Source of the DNA: UBA1858 sp965262455
Lineage (GTDB): Bacteria; Pseudomonadota; Gammaproteobacteria; UBA4575
Direction of reading: 5' to 3'
Assembly: GCA_965262455.1 (NCBI GenBank)
Contig: CBDHFH010000003.1
Span: 1 to 64,000 of the forward strand
DNA length: 64,000 bases
Shown: positions 55,565-64,000 of the stretch, piece after piece
How positions within the stretch are numbered: the stretch's first letter is position 1
Layout of the letters: every line of letters begins with the position of its first letter
Notes under the pieces: generated by a model
The model's database searches: none
What the model saw: only the letters and a program-made list of their open reading frames with translations
What the model was told of the DNA's origin: nothing
Position numbers and translations under genes: made by a program

Positions 55565-55579
55565 TGTTATATCATAACA
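55565..55579. promoter_or_regulatory. Zur-like box 2
   Basis: TGTTATATCATAACA has perfect TGTTAT/ATAACA arms and is a strong match to the proteobacterial Zur box. It lies 68 bp upstream of the ZnuD-like receptor start and would allow zinc-dependent repression of both divergent genes. Confidence 0.75.
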
Positions 55580-55646
55580 ATAAAATAAAGCAGTTCCTGT
55601 AAACAAATTTTTAAAGTTACTTTTCAGTAATATTTTGATCGCTCAT

Positions 55647-58013
55647 ATGACAAATTCGCTGTACATAGTTGCGGTTCATAGCGTTATCTTCGCTATCGCA
55701 CCAAAATTGATCTATGCACAAATCGAAGAATTGCACGACAACTATCAACACTTCAATCCCACACACTATAATTCACAGCCGACGTCTTACAATAATGCCA
55801 GTACCAATATAGTCGTTCTTGAGGATAAATCAGAACAACAAATAAATAATCATGTGCATACTGACTTACATGAACCTATCAAACTTGCAGAGACTGTTGC
55901 TGAAGATAACAACCAGCAATATAGCAAAGCAACTAACTCAAATAATGAATCACTGGAGGATGCAGATATTTTATTGGAAACTATTGAAGTGATTGGTGAG
56001 AAAAATAACTTTAAAACAGAACCTGCATCTACTTTAAAGGGTGACGAACTCACACAAGAACTTGCACCAACCTTAGGTGAAACATTACAAAACCAAGCTG
56101 GGGTACATAACTCAACATTTGGTCCTGGCGTAGGAATACCCGTAATCAGAGGAATGACAGGTTCTAGAATTAAAGTCTTGCAAAGTTCTATGGGTACTTT
56201 TGATGCATCCTCGGTCAGTCCTGATCATGCGATTACAATTGAACCCTTATTAGTGAAAGAAATTAAAGTCTTGAGAGGTCCTGCAACATTTCGTTATAAC
56301 GGTACAGCTATGGGAGGCGCAGTTGATGTTAAGACGGGGCGTATTCCAGAGTGGATTCCTGATAACAACATAGATGCAACATTTGAGTCTCGATATGACT
56401 GGAATTCTGATCTTACTGCAAATGTTTTTAAATTAGATGCCGGTACTGGCCCTCTAGTAGTCCATATTGATGGTTATGATCGAAGTTCCAACAATATTCA
56501 TATTCCCGATAATGCATTGGCTGAAGAAGCGGTACTGGAACAATTCGGCAACCTCATAGAGTTTGACAATACCGATGGATTTGTTGCTAATTCGGATAGT
56601 GAAAGTCATGGATACTCATTTGGCTCATCTTTGGTTTTTGACCAGGGTTATATAGGTTTTGCCGTAAATGAACTTGAAAATAACTATGGCATCCCACCTG
56701 GTGGGTTGCCACCACATAGTGATGATCCTGCAAATGTCCCGGTGACACCTGAGAATCTGCGTATTGATATGGATCAAACACGATGGGATTTTGCAACTGA
56801 AATATATGATTTACCTTATGGCATAAATTCTGTCTCACTCAAGTTTGGCGATGTTGATTACACTCATTCAGAATTAGCTAGGGGCTTACCTTCGACAACA
56901 TATGATAGTGACGCCCAGGAATTTCGATTTGATATAGATGTCACTCATAACGAATTCTTTCAAGGCAGTTTTGGCTATCAATGGTCTGATCAAGAGTTTG
57001 GCGCTGTAGGTATTGAATCTTTTATTCCACCCTCAGATATTGAAAGATATAGTTTTTATATCATTGAATCTATATGGATACAGGATTTTCTTAATTTCGA
57101 ATTTGGTTATCGTGAAGAGTCATCTAAAATTAAACCCAAGGATGACTTTCGTAATGTTAGCGGCACTCTAGTCGAGTTACCTGATTTTGATCATACAGCA
57201 CATTCATTATCTGGTGCATTCGAATTAATCATCACAGATAACATAAGTATCAGATTAGCTTTAACTCAAGCTCAGCGCACTCCTGCTATACAAGAAGTAT
57301 TATCACTTGGCCCGCATTTTGCCACACGCAGTTATGAAATCGGCAATATTGAATTAGAGGACGAGGAAATTTCTAACGTCGATCTTGGTGTTGGCTTTAG
57401 TAATGAGCATTTGGATTTCAATGTAAATATTTTTCAAAGTGACATAGACAACTTTATATATCAGGAAAATATTGGATTTTTTTATGATATTGAAACACGC
57501 GGTTTTCAACTGGCATGTGTACAAGTGACGGATTGTGTCCCCGTGTTTGCCTATTTTCAACAAGACGCTGAATTTTCAGGTTATGAAGCTGAGTTAAAAT
57601 TTCGTCCTGTAACTCTTGATAATTTTTCTGCTGAAGTTGGATTTTTTGCTGATTATGTGCGCGGTAAGTTTGTTAATGCAACAAATGATGCCGAAGATGT
57701 GCCGCGTCTACCTCCTCGTCGTGCTGGTGTGTTTTTCGAGAGCTCATGGGATGCTTTTGATTTTAATTGGCGCTTTACTCATGCATCTGATCAAAAACGT
57801 GCTGGCCTGAATGAAACACCTACCGAGGGTTACAACCGCATTGATGCAGGACTAACTTACAACTGGCCATTCATGTTTGAAAGTGATGCAAAACTTTTTC
57901 TGAATGCAAAAAATATTACTGATGAAGAAATCAGGCACTCAACATCATTTTTAAGAAATTTTACTCCTGAGCCAGGACGGTCAATTGAGCTAGGACTACG
58001 ACTAAGTTTTTAA
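55647..58013 (+). CDS. znuD: TonB-dependent zinc receptor (ZnuD-like) with His-rich N-terminal extension
   Basis: A 788-residue outer-membrane receptor, probably for zinc. The ATG at 55647 gives a signal peptide ending near IYAQ (residue 25). Residues 26-108 are an extension rich in Asn, Gln and His (His30, 35, 40, 69, 71, 75) before the TonB-box-like segment TIEVIGEK (112-119). The plug carries GIPVIRGMTGSRIKVLQSS and SVSPDHAITIEPLLV, matching ZnuD-type plugs, then KVLRGPATFRYNG. The barrel ends RSIELGLRLSF. Zur-like boxes upstream and a co-directional paralogue of the divergent exported protein support zinc. Confidence 0.85.
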   Translation: MTNSLYIVAVHSVIFAIAPKLIYAQIEELHDNYQHFNPTHYNSQPTSYNNASTNIVVLEDKSEQQINNHVHTDLHEPIKLAETVAEDNNQQYSKATNSNNESLEDADILLETIEVIGEKNNFKTEPASTLKGDELTQELAPTLGETLQNQAGVHNSTFGPGVGIPVIRGMTGSRIKVLQSSMGTFDASSVSPDHAITIEPLLVKEIKVLRGPATFRYNGTAMGGAVDVKTGRIPEWIPDNNIDATFESRYDWNSDLTANVFKLDAGTGPLVVHIDGYDRSSNNIHIPDNALAEEAVLEQFGNLIEFDNTDGFVANSDSESHGYSFGSSLVFDQGYIGFAVNELENNYGIPPGGLPPHSDDPANVPVTPENLRIDMDQTRWDFATEIYDLPYGINSVSLKFGDVDYTHSELARGLPSTTYDSDAQEFRFDIDVTHNEFFQGSFGYQWSDQEFGAVGIESFIPPSDIERYSFYIIESIWIQDFLNFEFGYREESSKIKPKDDFRNVSGTLVELPDFDHTAHSLSGAFELIITDNISIRLALTQAQRTPAIQEVLSLGPHFATRSYEIGNIELEDEEISNVDLGVGFSNEHLDFNVNIFQSDIDNFIYQENIGFFYDIETRGFQLACVQVTDCVPVFAYFQQDAEFSGYEAELKFRPVTLDNFSAEVGFFADYVRGKFVNATNDAEDVPRLPPRRAGVFFESSWDAFDFNWRFTHASDQKRAGLNETPTEGYNRIDAGLTYNWPFMFESDAKLFLNAKNITDEEIRHSTSFLRNFTPEPGRSIELGLRLSF

Positions 58014-58036
58014 ATCAAAATATTTGGAGACAAATA

Positions 58037-58900
58037 ATGCTACGTTTATTCACTTTAATACTTGGATGCCTACTATCGACAGCTTCCATGGCAATACACC
58101 TGGATGTTGCTGTTTCCTCTGAAAGTGGCAAATTGAAAACGGATTTTTGTCTAGAGCCGGCACAAGGCGGGATCGCATGTGATGAACTTCCTGTGCTAAT
58201 ACTGCTAGGCGTCCCTCCGCTCACTACGCCGGTTGATATTGAAACCGGCAAGAATATATTTGTATCTGATTTTAATGATTTTGAAGGTGGGCCGAATGCT
58301 GTAGACGACCCAGGTTTCATATCAGGCACTTCTAGCGTAAGCAATCTTCCCGCCGGACTGCGCCTAAGCTATGAAGCAGTTGGCCAACTTCAGTACTGGG
58401 ATCCTGTAGTTAAAGCATGGACCACTAATGTCCCCGGCTCAACTCGCATCGAGTTATTCGGTGGTATTGAAGTACTCACAGGCCCCCAGTGCGCTCCTTT
58501 ACTTATCTGTTTTCAGCCTGGCAGTACGCTATTTTCTGAAAGCGGCATTTCCGGTACGCCCTCTTTAATTGTTGGCGACACAAATTCTTCGGGTGTACTG
58601 CATGTACATATGGACTGGTTTTTAGAAGACAGTAGCAATAATCCAGGCGGGCCGGACGGTGCTTACATGATCGAGATGAAATTAACTGCGCAAGGTTATC
58701 AGGATAGTGAGTCATTCTTTATTATGTTTGCAAAAGAACTGTCTACAGAACAATTTGGCGAGGCTTTAGCTGCAAGAATTTCTTCACAACAAGCTGTGCC
58801 TGCAGTTCAGGTTCCAATGCCACAGCCTTATATATTTATTTTAATAATGTTACTTATAGCCAGTGCTATTTATGTGATTAGATCAAGCAAACATAAATAA
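58037..58900 (+). CDS. Second exported protein of the zinc locus, sorting-type C-terminus
   Basis: A 287-residue secreted protein beginning 23 bp after the receptor gene, with ribosome site TTTGGAGA. The signal peptide ends near SMA. The body is paralogous to the protein at 54740-55510, for example HVHMDWFLED versus HEHVDFTLNN, and QLQYWDP versus PLSYWDG. Two Cys pairs are present (DFCLEPAQGGIACDE; PQCAPLLICFQ). The C-terminus has VPMP, a hydrophobic segment and RSSKHK, as in exosortase or anchor signals. It probably belongs to the zinc-starvation response; function unknown. Confidence 0.75.
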   Translation: MLRLFTLILGCLLSTASMAIHLDVAVSSESGKLKTDFCLEPAQGGIACDELPVLILLGVPPLTTPVDIETGKNIFVSDFNDFEGGPNAVDDPGFISGTSSVSNLPAGLRLSYEAVGQLQYWDPVVKAWTTNVPGSTRIELFGGIEVLTGPQCAPLLICFQPGSTLFSESGISGTPSLIVGDTNSSGVLHVHMDWFLEDSSNNPGGPDGAYMIEMKLTAQGYQDSESFFIMFAKELSTEQFGEALAARISSQQAVPAVQVPMPQPYIFILIMLLIASAIYVIRSSKHK

Positions 58901-58973
58901 TCATCAGTTAATTCGAACCACTAATCGCATGCGCCTAATTTGATCCGATTACTAACTGATTATGATTGGTTAA

Positions 58974-59504
58974 TTATCTTTTCACAGGATATTTTTGTAA
59001 CTTGCGTTGCAATGTTCGGCGATGCATATTCAGTGCGCGTGCCGCTGCTGACACATTGCCATCATGCTCAAGCAACACTTTCTGCAAATGCTCCCACTCC
59101 AAGCGCTTAACCGATAGGGTTTTTTCTTCAATAGGTTGCTGCGGATTTGCTTGGTTGTTATGCAACTTGTTAATAATATCCTGCACGGATGCCGGTTTAG
59201 TTAAATAGTTAATGGCACCAAGCTTAATGGCTTCTACTGTTGTAGCAATACTTGCATATGCAGTAAGCATGACGATTTTAATGTCGGGATTTTTTGCTAA
59301 TAAAAATTTAATTGCATTCAGCCCTGAATCTGCACCAATGCGTAAATCCACGACACCAAACTGCATGGCATGCAGGTTATCAAGTTTTTCCAGTTCGGCA
59401 ATATTATTCACTACACTAGTGGAGTAATCACGTTTTTCGAATGCCCGCGATAACGCGGCACCGAAAGCAACATCATCATCAACAATGACTACATTCATAC
59501 TCAT
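58974..59504 (-). CDS. regA: Redox response regulator (RegA/PrrA/RoxR family)
   Basis: A 176-residue response regulator with an N-terminal receiver domain (phospho-acceptor Asp53 in VVDLRIGADSG, Lys in YLTKPAS) and a short Fis-type DNA-binding domain. The C-terminal ALNMHRRTLQRKLQK is a hallmark of the RegA/PrrA/ActR/RoxR group. It lies 2 bp from regB in the same operon. In related bacteria it controls redox-dependent energy and carbon metabolism genes. Confidence 0.93.
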   Translation of the reverse strand: MSMNVVIVDDDVAFGAALSRAFEKRDYSTSVVNNIAELEKLDNLHAMQFGVVDLRIGADSGLNAIKFLLAKNPDIKIVMLTAYASIATTVEAIKLGAINYLTKPASVQDIINKLHNNQANPQQPIEEKTLSVKRLEWEHLQKVLLEHDGNVSAAARALNMHRRTLQRKLQKYPVKR

Positions 59505-59506
59505 GA

Positions 59507-60751
59507 TTACTTTATTGGCTGTAATGGAAGTGTAATTAATGTTTCTACACCTCCAACTGTTCGGTTAGACAATTTTATAGCACCACCCAAGCGCTGAATA
59601 ATTTCATGCGCAAGAAATGCGCCCAGACCAATGCCTTCTGGTTTCGTCGAGTAAGGACGTACACCAATCTCTTTTATCAGCGTTGGATCTATGCCTTCGC
59701 CACGATCAATAATCGTCAATTGTGCTTGGTCGTTCTGCCAATGCGCTTCAATAGACACCGACTCGGGTGACGCATCTGCAGCGTTATCAAGCAAGTTAAT
59801 TAACGCTTTAGATAAAGTTTTACTCGCCACTACTCCAGCGGTGTCCGCGCCATTAAGCTGTCTATTCAGCTGAACATTTGGCCGTGTTTTCTGCCAGCTT
59901 GTTAGTAGTTGATTTATATATTCTTCAAATTTGACTACACCATCACTTTCAACGAGTCCAGTTCCCGCGCTGGTTGACATTTCCGCTAGCGCTTCCTTAC
60001 AGCGCGATACTTGCTGCAATAAAATATCAATATCGTCTTGAGTGATTTTATTTTCTTCTAAATCCGAAATAATCAATTGTATCGTGCCTAACGGCGTACC
60101 CATCTCATGTGCGGTACTGGCAGCCAACGCGCCTAAGGAGACAAGTTTTTCATCATTCATTACGCGTTCCTTTGCTAACGCCAATTGATGATCTTTTTGC
60201 TGCAATGCGGAGCGCATTTTAACTACAAAATAAGCCATCACAGTGGCGCTTAAAACGAAACTCACCCACATGCCTAGTACGTGTAAACCAAATGACTGTT
60301 GATGATGAGCATGCTCATTAGGGAACCACCACATCAAAAATGAGTATGCAGCGATACTTATTATCGCTAATACCCATACCCAGGACTTCGGCAATAACAC
60401 TGCACTAATCGCCAAAGGCAGTAAGTACATAGAGACAAATGGATTGGTCGCCCCGCCGGAAAAGAAGAACAGCGCAGTCAGGGCACTAATATCTATGAGT
60501 AATTGAATAAATACTTCCGTGTCACTGGCATCAGAGACAAGATTTGCACGATATAGAGTAATGCCGTTGACGGCTGCCAGCCCTGCAATCACTAAGGTCA
60601 CTGCCCAGCCATTGAGGGGGAAATCAAATATAAACGTTGCTAGTAAACACGCGACAACCTGGCCGATGATTGAGGCCGCGCGAAACCAGAATAATAATTT
60701 CAACGTATTCTGTTCTCGGGTAATACCCCATGGAAAATTCATTTTTGCCAT
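59507..60751 (-). CDS. regB: Redox sensor histidine kinase (RegB/PrrB/RoxS family)
   Basis: A 414-residue membrane histidine kinase with six hydrophobic segments in the first 180 residues. The quinone-binding motif GGATNPF (99-105) fits GGxxNPF, the H-box is STAHEMGTPLG with His215, and Cys251 in QVSRCKEAL corresponds to the redox-active Cys of RegB. The ATPase motifs NLLDNAADAS and GIGLGAFLAHEI are intact. It phosphorylates RegA, encoded next. It diverges from the receptor gene at 60917. Confidence 0.93.
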   Translation of the reverse strand: MAKMNFPWGITREQNTLKLLFWFRAASIIGQVVACLLATFIFDFPLNGWAVTLVIAGLAAVNGITLYRANLVSDASDTEVFIQLLIDISALTALFFFSGGATNPFVSMYLLPLAISAVLLPKSWVWVLAIISIAAYSFLMWWFPNEHAHHQQSFGLHVLGMWVSFVLSATVMAYFVVKMRSALQQKDHQLALAKERVMNDEKLVSLGALAASTAHEMGTPLGTIQLIISDLEENKITQDDIDILLQQVSRCKEALAEMSTSAGTGLVESDGVVKFEEYINQLLTSWQKTRPNVQLNRQLNGADTAGVVASKTLSKALINLLDNAADASPESVSIEAHWQNDQAQLTIIDRGEGIDPTLIKEIGVRPYSTKPEGIGLGAFLAHEIIQRLGGAIKLSNRTVGGVETLITLPLQPIK

Positions 60752-60916
60752 TATTTATCGTTATTGTTCGTTAGCATCTCAACGCGAGTTGTCGATCATT
60801 ATAAACAAGTCTTTTCTATAACAATCAAATACCTATGCGACATTTTGTCACATTGCTGGAGAGTTAATATTTGCTACTCTGCGCGACATTCGTATCGCCC
60901 CCACAAGAAGGAAGCC

Positions 60917-63043
60917 ATGTCAGTTACAAGGAAGCACACTTACATTTTTATTTCGGCAAGTATACTAGCATCTCTGCATACATCCTGGTTATCTGCCGAA
61001 CAGCTTCAGCCGATCTCAGTCACAGACACAGTAATAGAAGATTCCAACTCCGCCAAACCTAAAACAGTTGAGACAGACGTGACTCACATGATGGAATCCG
61101 TCCCTGGTGGTGGTATTCACAGTAATGGGGCAATTAGCGGTCAAACTTATTTTCGTGGGATTTTTGGCCCAAGAATGAATGTGCTGATAGACGATGTTCG
61201 TATCCAGAGTGGTGGCCCCAACTGGATGGACCCTCCTTTACATTACATGCCAAATACTTTGGTTGATTCATTTGAAGTGGAACGCGGCATTGACGCAATC
61301 AGTAATGGCAGCACCTTAGGAACTACCGTCAAAGTCACCCCTAAGACAAGTAAATTCACCAATACAGACCAATTCAAAGTTAGTAGCGATGTAGAGATCT
61401 CCGGTCACACTGTCGACTCGGGTTATAACGCTGGCGGTGTTGTAGGATTGTCTAACAAACAGCATCGTATACATATTTCTGGCAGTCATGACCAAGGCGA
61501 TGATTTTAGTTCTGGTGATGGTGAAATTGATGGCACAGAATATGAACGCAGCAGCATAGGTGCTGGTTACGGTTACCAGATTGGCACACACGAATTATCA
61601 TTTGACGCACGTTATGTCAGTTCAAAAGACTCAGGCACACCTTCATTACCTCTTGACCCAAATTACTTCCACACTCAATTGTACAATGCGAAGTATATAG
61701 GCGAAGTCGCTGACTTTGATGTTGAGCTCACACTATTTCATACTGATGTTGAACATCAGATGAATAACTTTGATCAACGTCCTGCGCCGAATTTTTCTAA
61801 CATAATGCTACCGCCATTTGCAGGCACCGATCGTCGAGTGGTTGATGTAAAGTCTGACGATACTGGTGCCAAGCTCAAGCTAACTCGAGCGATTTCAAAT
61901 GGGCAGATTAGTATTGGTGTTAATGGACATAATGCGGATCATGATTCAGTAATTACTGACCCTGACTTTGCGCCATTTGAGGTGGTCAACTTTAATAATG
62001 CAGAAGAAGATCATTTGAGTATATTTACTGAATGGAATGGTAACATTCAGCAGGCAAATGTTGAGATTGGTATGCGTTATCAGCGTGTCAAAACTGATGC
62101 TGATGAAATTTCTATCGTCCCGCCTGCATTAGCCCCTGCTGTCGCATTACGTGATCGATTCAACTCCTCTGATCGATCTAAATCAGATGATAACGTTGAC
62201 TTTGCTGCCAAATTAAGTATACCAATTAGCAACGAGGTAGATTTTATTGCGGGCTATGCACGCAAAACTCGATCCCCAACTTACATAGAGCGCTATCAAT
62301 GGATACCTCTTAATGTCAATGCTGGCTTGGGTGATGGCAATAATTACATCGGCAATCCTGACCTGGATGCAGAATGGTCCAATCAATTTGAATTAGGATT
62401 CAATTGGGCAACAGATAAAACCTACTTTAGCCCACGTGCATATTACCAACGCATTAATAACTATATTCAAGGTGTTGCCACTGCAGACACACCAACGGTA
62501 ATGGTCAGCATGAATGCCAATGGCGACGCGACGCCACTGCAATTTGAAAACGTCGACGCTGAAATTTATGGTATCGATACTGATTGGGGTTATGAAATTA
62601 ATCAGGATTGGATGTTGTCAGGTACCGCTAGCTATGTGCGCGGCAAGCGACGTGATGTCAACGATGATTTATTTCATATTGCTCCGCCACGTACTAGTGC
62701 TGCTGTAACCAGACACTTTGGCAACGGTTCCGCGACCATTGAGGGCGTGCTCGTTGCAAGTCAAACAAAGATTTCTGATGAGTTGACTGACGACCCTAAC
62801 AACCCTAATAATAATAACGATGCCACACCTGGATATGGTTTGATAAATTTATATGGCCAATATAGCCCAGCAAGCATGTCAAATCTGACTATTCAAGCAG
62901 GCATAGAAAATTTATTAGACAAAGAATATACCGATCACCTGAATGGCTTTAATCGTGTCGCCGGCAATGGTGTTGATGTTGGTGAACGTCTGCCGGGCCC
63001 TGGCATCAATGCTTACTTCACCATTGGTATTGCTTTTCAGTAA
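60917..63043 (+). CDS. TonB-dependent receptor resembling copper receptors (OprC-like)
   Basis: A 708-residue outer-membrane receptor; the ATG at 60917 (MSVTRKHTY) follows AAGAAGGAAG and gives a signal peptide ending near LSAEQ. The plug contains GQTYFRGIFGPRMNVLIDDV and NWMDPPLHYMP. The MDPP element recalls OprC/NosA copper receptors, where Met residues bind copper. The barrel is complete and ends YFTIGIAFQ. It diverges from regB. Copper is inferred from plug similarity; another metal is possible. Confidence 0.8.
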   Translation: MSVTRKHTYIFISASILASLHTSWLSAEQLQPISVTDTVIEDSNSAKPKTVETDVTHMMESVPGGGIHSNGAISGQTYFRGIFGPRMNVLIDDVRIQSGGPNWMDPPLHYMPNTLVDSFEVERGIDAISNGSTLGTTVKVTPKTSKFTNTDQFKVSSDVEISGHTVDSGYNAGGVVGLSNKQHRIHISGSHDQGDDFSSGDGEIDGTEYERSSIGAGYGYQIGTHELSFDARYVSSKDSGTPSLPLDPNYFHTQLYNAKYIGEVADFDVELTLFHTDVEHQMNNFDQRPAPNFSNIMLPPFAGTDRRVVDVKSDDTGAKLKLTRAISNGQISIGVNGHNADHDSVITDPDFAPFEVVNFNNAEEDHLSIFTEWNGNIQQANVEIGMRYQRVKTDADEISIVPPALAPAVALRDRFNSSDRSKSDDNVDFAAKLSIPISNEVDFIAGYARKTRSPTYIERYQWIPLNVNAGLGDGNNYIGNPDLDAEWSNQFELGFNWATDKTYFSPRAYYQRINNYIQGVATADTPTVMVSMNANGDATPLQFENVDAEIYGIDTDWGYEINQDWMLSGTASYVRGKRRDVNDDLFHIAPPRTSAAVTRHFGNGSATIEGVLVASQTKISDELTDDPNNPNNNNDATPGYGLINLYGQYSPASMSNLTIQAGIENLLDKEYTDHLNGFNRVAGNGVDVGERLPGPGINAYFTIGIAFQ

Positions 63044-63069
63044 TCAGAAAATGATACAAGCTAAACAAA

Positions 63070-63101
63070 AATGCAGTTGATGTCACAACATCAACTGCAT
63101 T
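63070..63101. terminator. Bidirectional terminator-like hairpin
   Basis: AATGCAGTTGATGT (63070-63083) pairs perfectly with ACATCAACTGCATT (63088-63101) around CACA. It separates convergent genes ending at 63043 and 63133. An upstream A-rich run gives a T-run on the minus strand. Confidence 0.8.
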
Positions 63102-63132
63102 GCAGGATAAATGATTATTGAATGATTAAGAT

Positions 63133-63840
63133 CTATTTGTCTCGACTTGCTAGCTCATCATCTAAAGCAGCAATGACTTTCTTTAGATCATCACCAGATT
63201 TGGCAAAATCTGTTTCAGCTCTAGCCTGCTTCACTTTAGCATAAGACTCATCCAGTGATTTTCGATAACTTCCAATGTGTGTTGCCTCATCTACCATATC
63301 TTCTTTGAGGCGCGCATAAAAATCTGGAAATTTTTGAAAGGCATACAGCATCGACATGTAGGCAGCCGCAAACCGAAAGTCGTATGAAGGATAATCTTGT
63401 AAATTTTCTACCACTTGACGATTTCTCATCATGTCAACTTCAAAAGTGCTTTTATAACTGAGTAATGTTTCTTTAAACTCACCTTCAATTTGATAATCTG
63501 CGATTAAGTGAGGAATCACATCAGCTATCGACAACCTTACTAAATCATGATCCATGAGTTGCTTGAATAATTTTTCTTCCGCCTGTTGAATTTCATCTTC
63601 GTTAGCGGCAGTCAGCTCTAAGCTTTGTAAGTGTGATTGACGTAAATCGCTGATTTCTTCTGTCGAGAGCTTGGATAAATTTTCCGGCACATTAAATACG
63701 ATTGTGTCTTGAATCGGCATTCCGCCATCTGCTTGAAGATTGGCTGTAAACGAAATAAGTGTGATTGCACAGACAATCGCTACGGTGCTTGCAAGCCGTG
63801 CACTCTTCTCAGCAAAAGTAGTCTTATGTTTAGCTAACAT
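63133..63840 (-). CDS. Uncharacterised exported protein, helical
   Basis: A 235-residue protein from the ATG at 63840 (MLAKHKTTFAEKS); the frame runs upstream to 63921 without support. A hydrophobic segment (ASTVAIVCAITLISFTANLQA) serves as a signal or anchor. The mature part is mostly charged helix (ELTAANEDEIQQAEEKLFKQ; YAKVKQARAETDF). No family is recognised. It converges with the metal receptor gene across a hairpin. Confidence 0.6.
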   Translation of the reverse strand: MLAKHKTTFAEKSARLASTVAIVCAITLISFTANLQADGGMPIQDTIVFNVPENLSKLSTEEISDLRQSHLQSLELTAANEDEIQQAEEKLFKQLMDHDLVRLSIADVIPHLIADYQIEGEFKETLLSYKSTFEVDMMRNRQVVENLQDYPSYDFRFAAAYMSMLYAFQKFPDFYARLKEDMVDEATHIGSYRKSLDESYAKVKQARAETDFAKSGDDLKKVIAALDDELASRDK

Positions 63841-64000
63841 ACTGTATTTTCCAAATATTCGGCCTCTTTTGGCCTTGTTCTTTAATGATCGAGTTATTGC
63901 GTAGAATATTACCATAGGCACTATACATAAATATTAGGCTGACCACATTTTTACTTTTTATTTGCGTATAATTCCTGACAAATATTCCGCTTTTTATTAA

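Noticed and set aside
1..64000. tRNA, rRNA, IS elements, prophage or defence systems
   Set aside because: No tRNA-like cloverleaf, rRNA, transposase, integrase, phage structural or restriction gene was seen in any gap or frame.

Overview
The window reads as a chromosome segment of a low-to-moderate-GC gammaproteobacterium. The evidence is a complete Gram-negative LPS inner-core gene set (waaA, kdkA, waaF, hldE), glnE, a lexA/Y-family polymerase pair, a RegBA-type redox two-component system and TonB-dependent receptors. A serine-cycle gene set with a tetrahydromethanopterin (H4MPT) formyltransferase marks the organism as a likely methylotroph or C1-utiliser. No rRNA, tRNA, CRISPR array or insertion sequence was seen.

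Layout. 1-5494: 312-bp cadherin-like repeats of a giant surface protein. The repeats are read on the + strand up to 3136, then flip at a near-palindromic junction to the - strand, where the N-terminal part of the gene lies. The first units after the flip carry many small indels, so this end looks misassembled or rearranged. 5939-7835: thiC with one homopolymer frameshift. 8056-24633: a cell-envelope region with a Pcm-like methyltransferase, rhodanese, TolC, waaA, kdkA, a GT9 transferase, a DUF6165-like protein, a membrane protein, two further kinase-fold proteins, a Gfo/Idh oxidoreductase coupled to a radical SAM enzyme, a soluble MCP, waaF (frameshifted), hldE and ilvE. 24660-31407: glnE divergent from an iron ABC transporter (fbpABC type) behind a Fur-like palindrome. 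31490-38384: a PA2779/PA2778-type pair, pyrophosphatase, a lexA-polymerase operon with a symmetric operator array, two uncharacterised exported or phosphatase-like proteins and an outer-membrane barrel. 38598-40274: ilvD.

40643-52983 holds C1 metabolism. It contains a 5-formyl-THF cyclo-ligase-like gene overlapping ftr, then folD, serine-glyoxylate aminotransferase, malyl-CoA lyase, malate thiokinase (mtkA, mtkB), hydroxypyruvate reductase, PEP carboxylase and mtdA. Together they cover most of the serine cycle: glycine is regenerated from glyoxylate, hydroxypyruvate is reduced, PEP is carboxylated, and malate is activated and cleaved to acetyl-CoA plus glyoxylate. FolD and MtdA handle methylene-THF. 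Serine hydroxymethyltransferase, glycerate kinase, fae, mch and fhcABC are not in the window.

52994-64000: dgkA and argE, then a metal-acquisition region. Two paralogous exported proteins with sorting-type C-termini flank a ZnuD-like receptor, and two Zur-like boxes lie between the divergent genes. After these come regA/regB, a second TonB-dependent receptor resembling copper receptors (OprC type), and an uncharacterised exported protein at the end. Three frame problems (cadherin gene, thiC, waaF) are mostly single-base or homopolymer indels, which points to residual sequencing error rather than gene decay.
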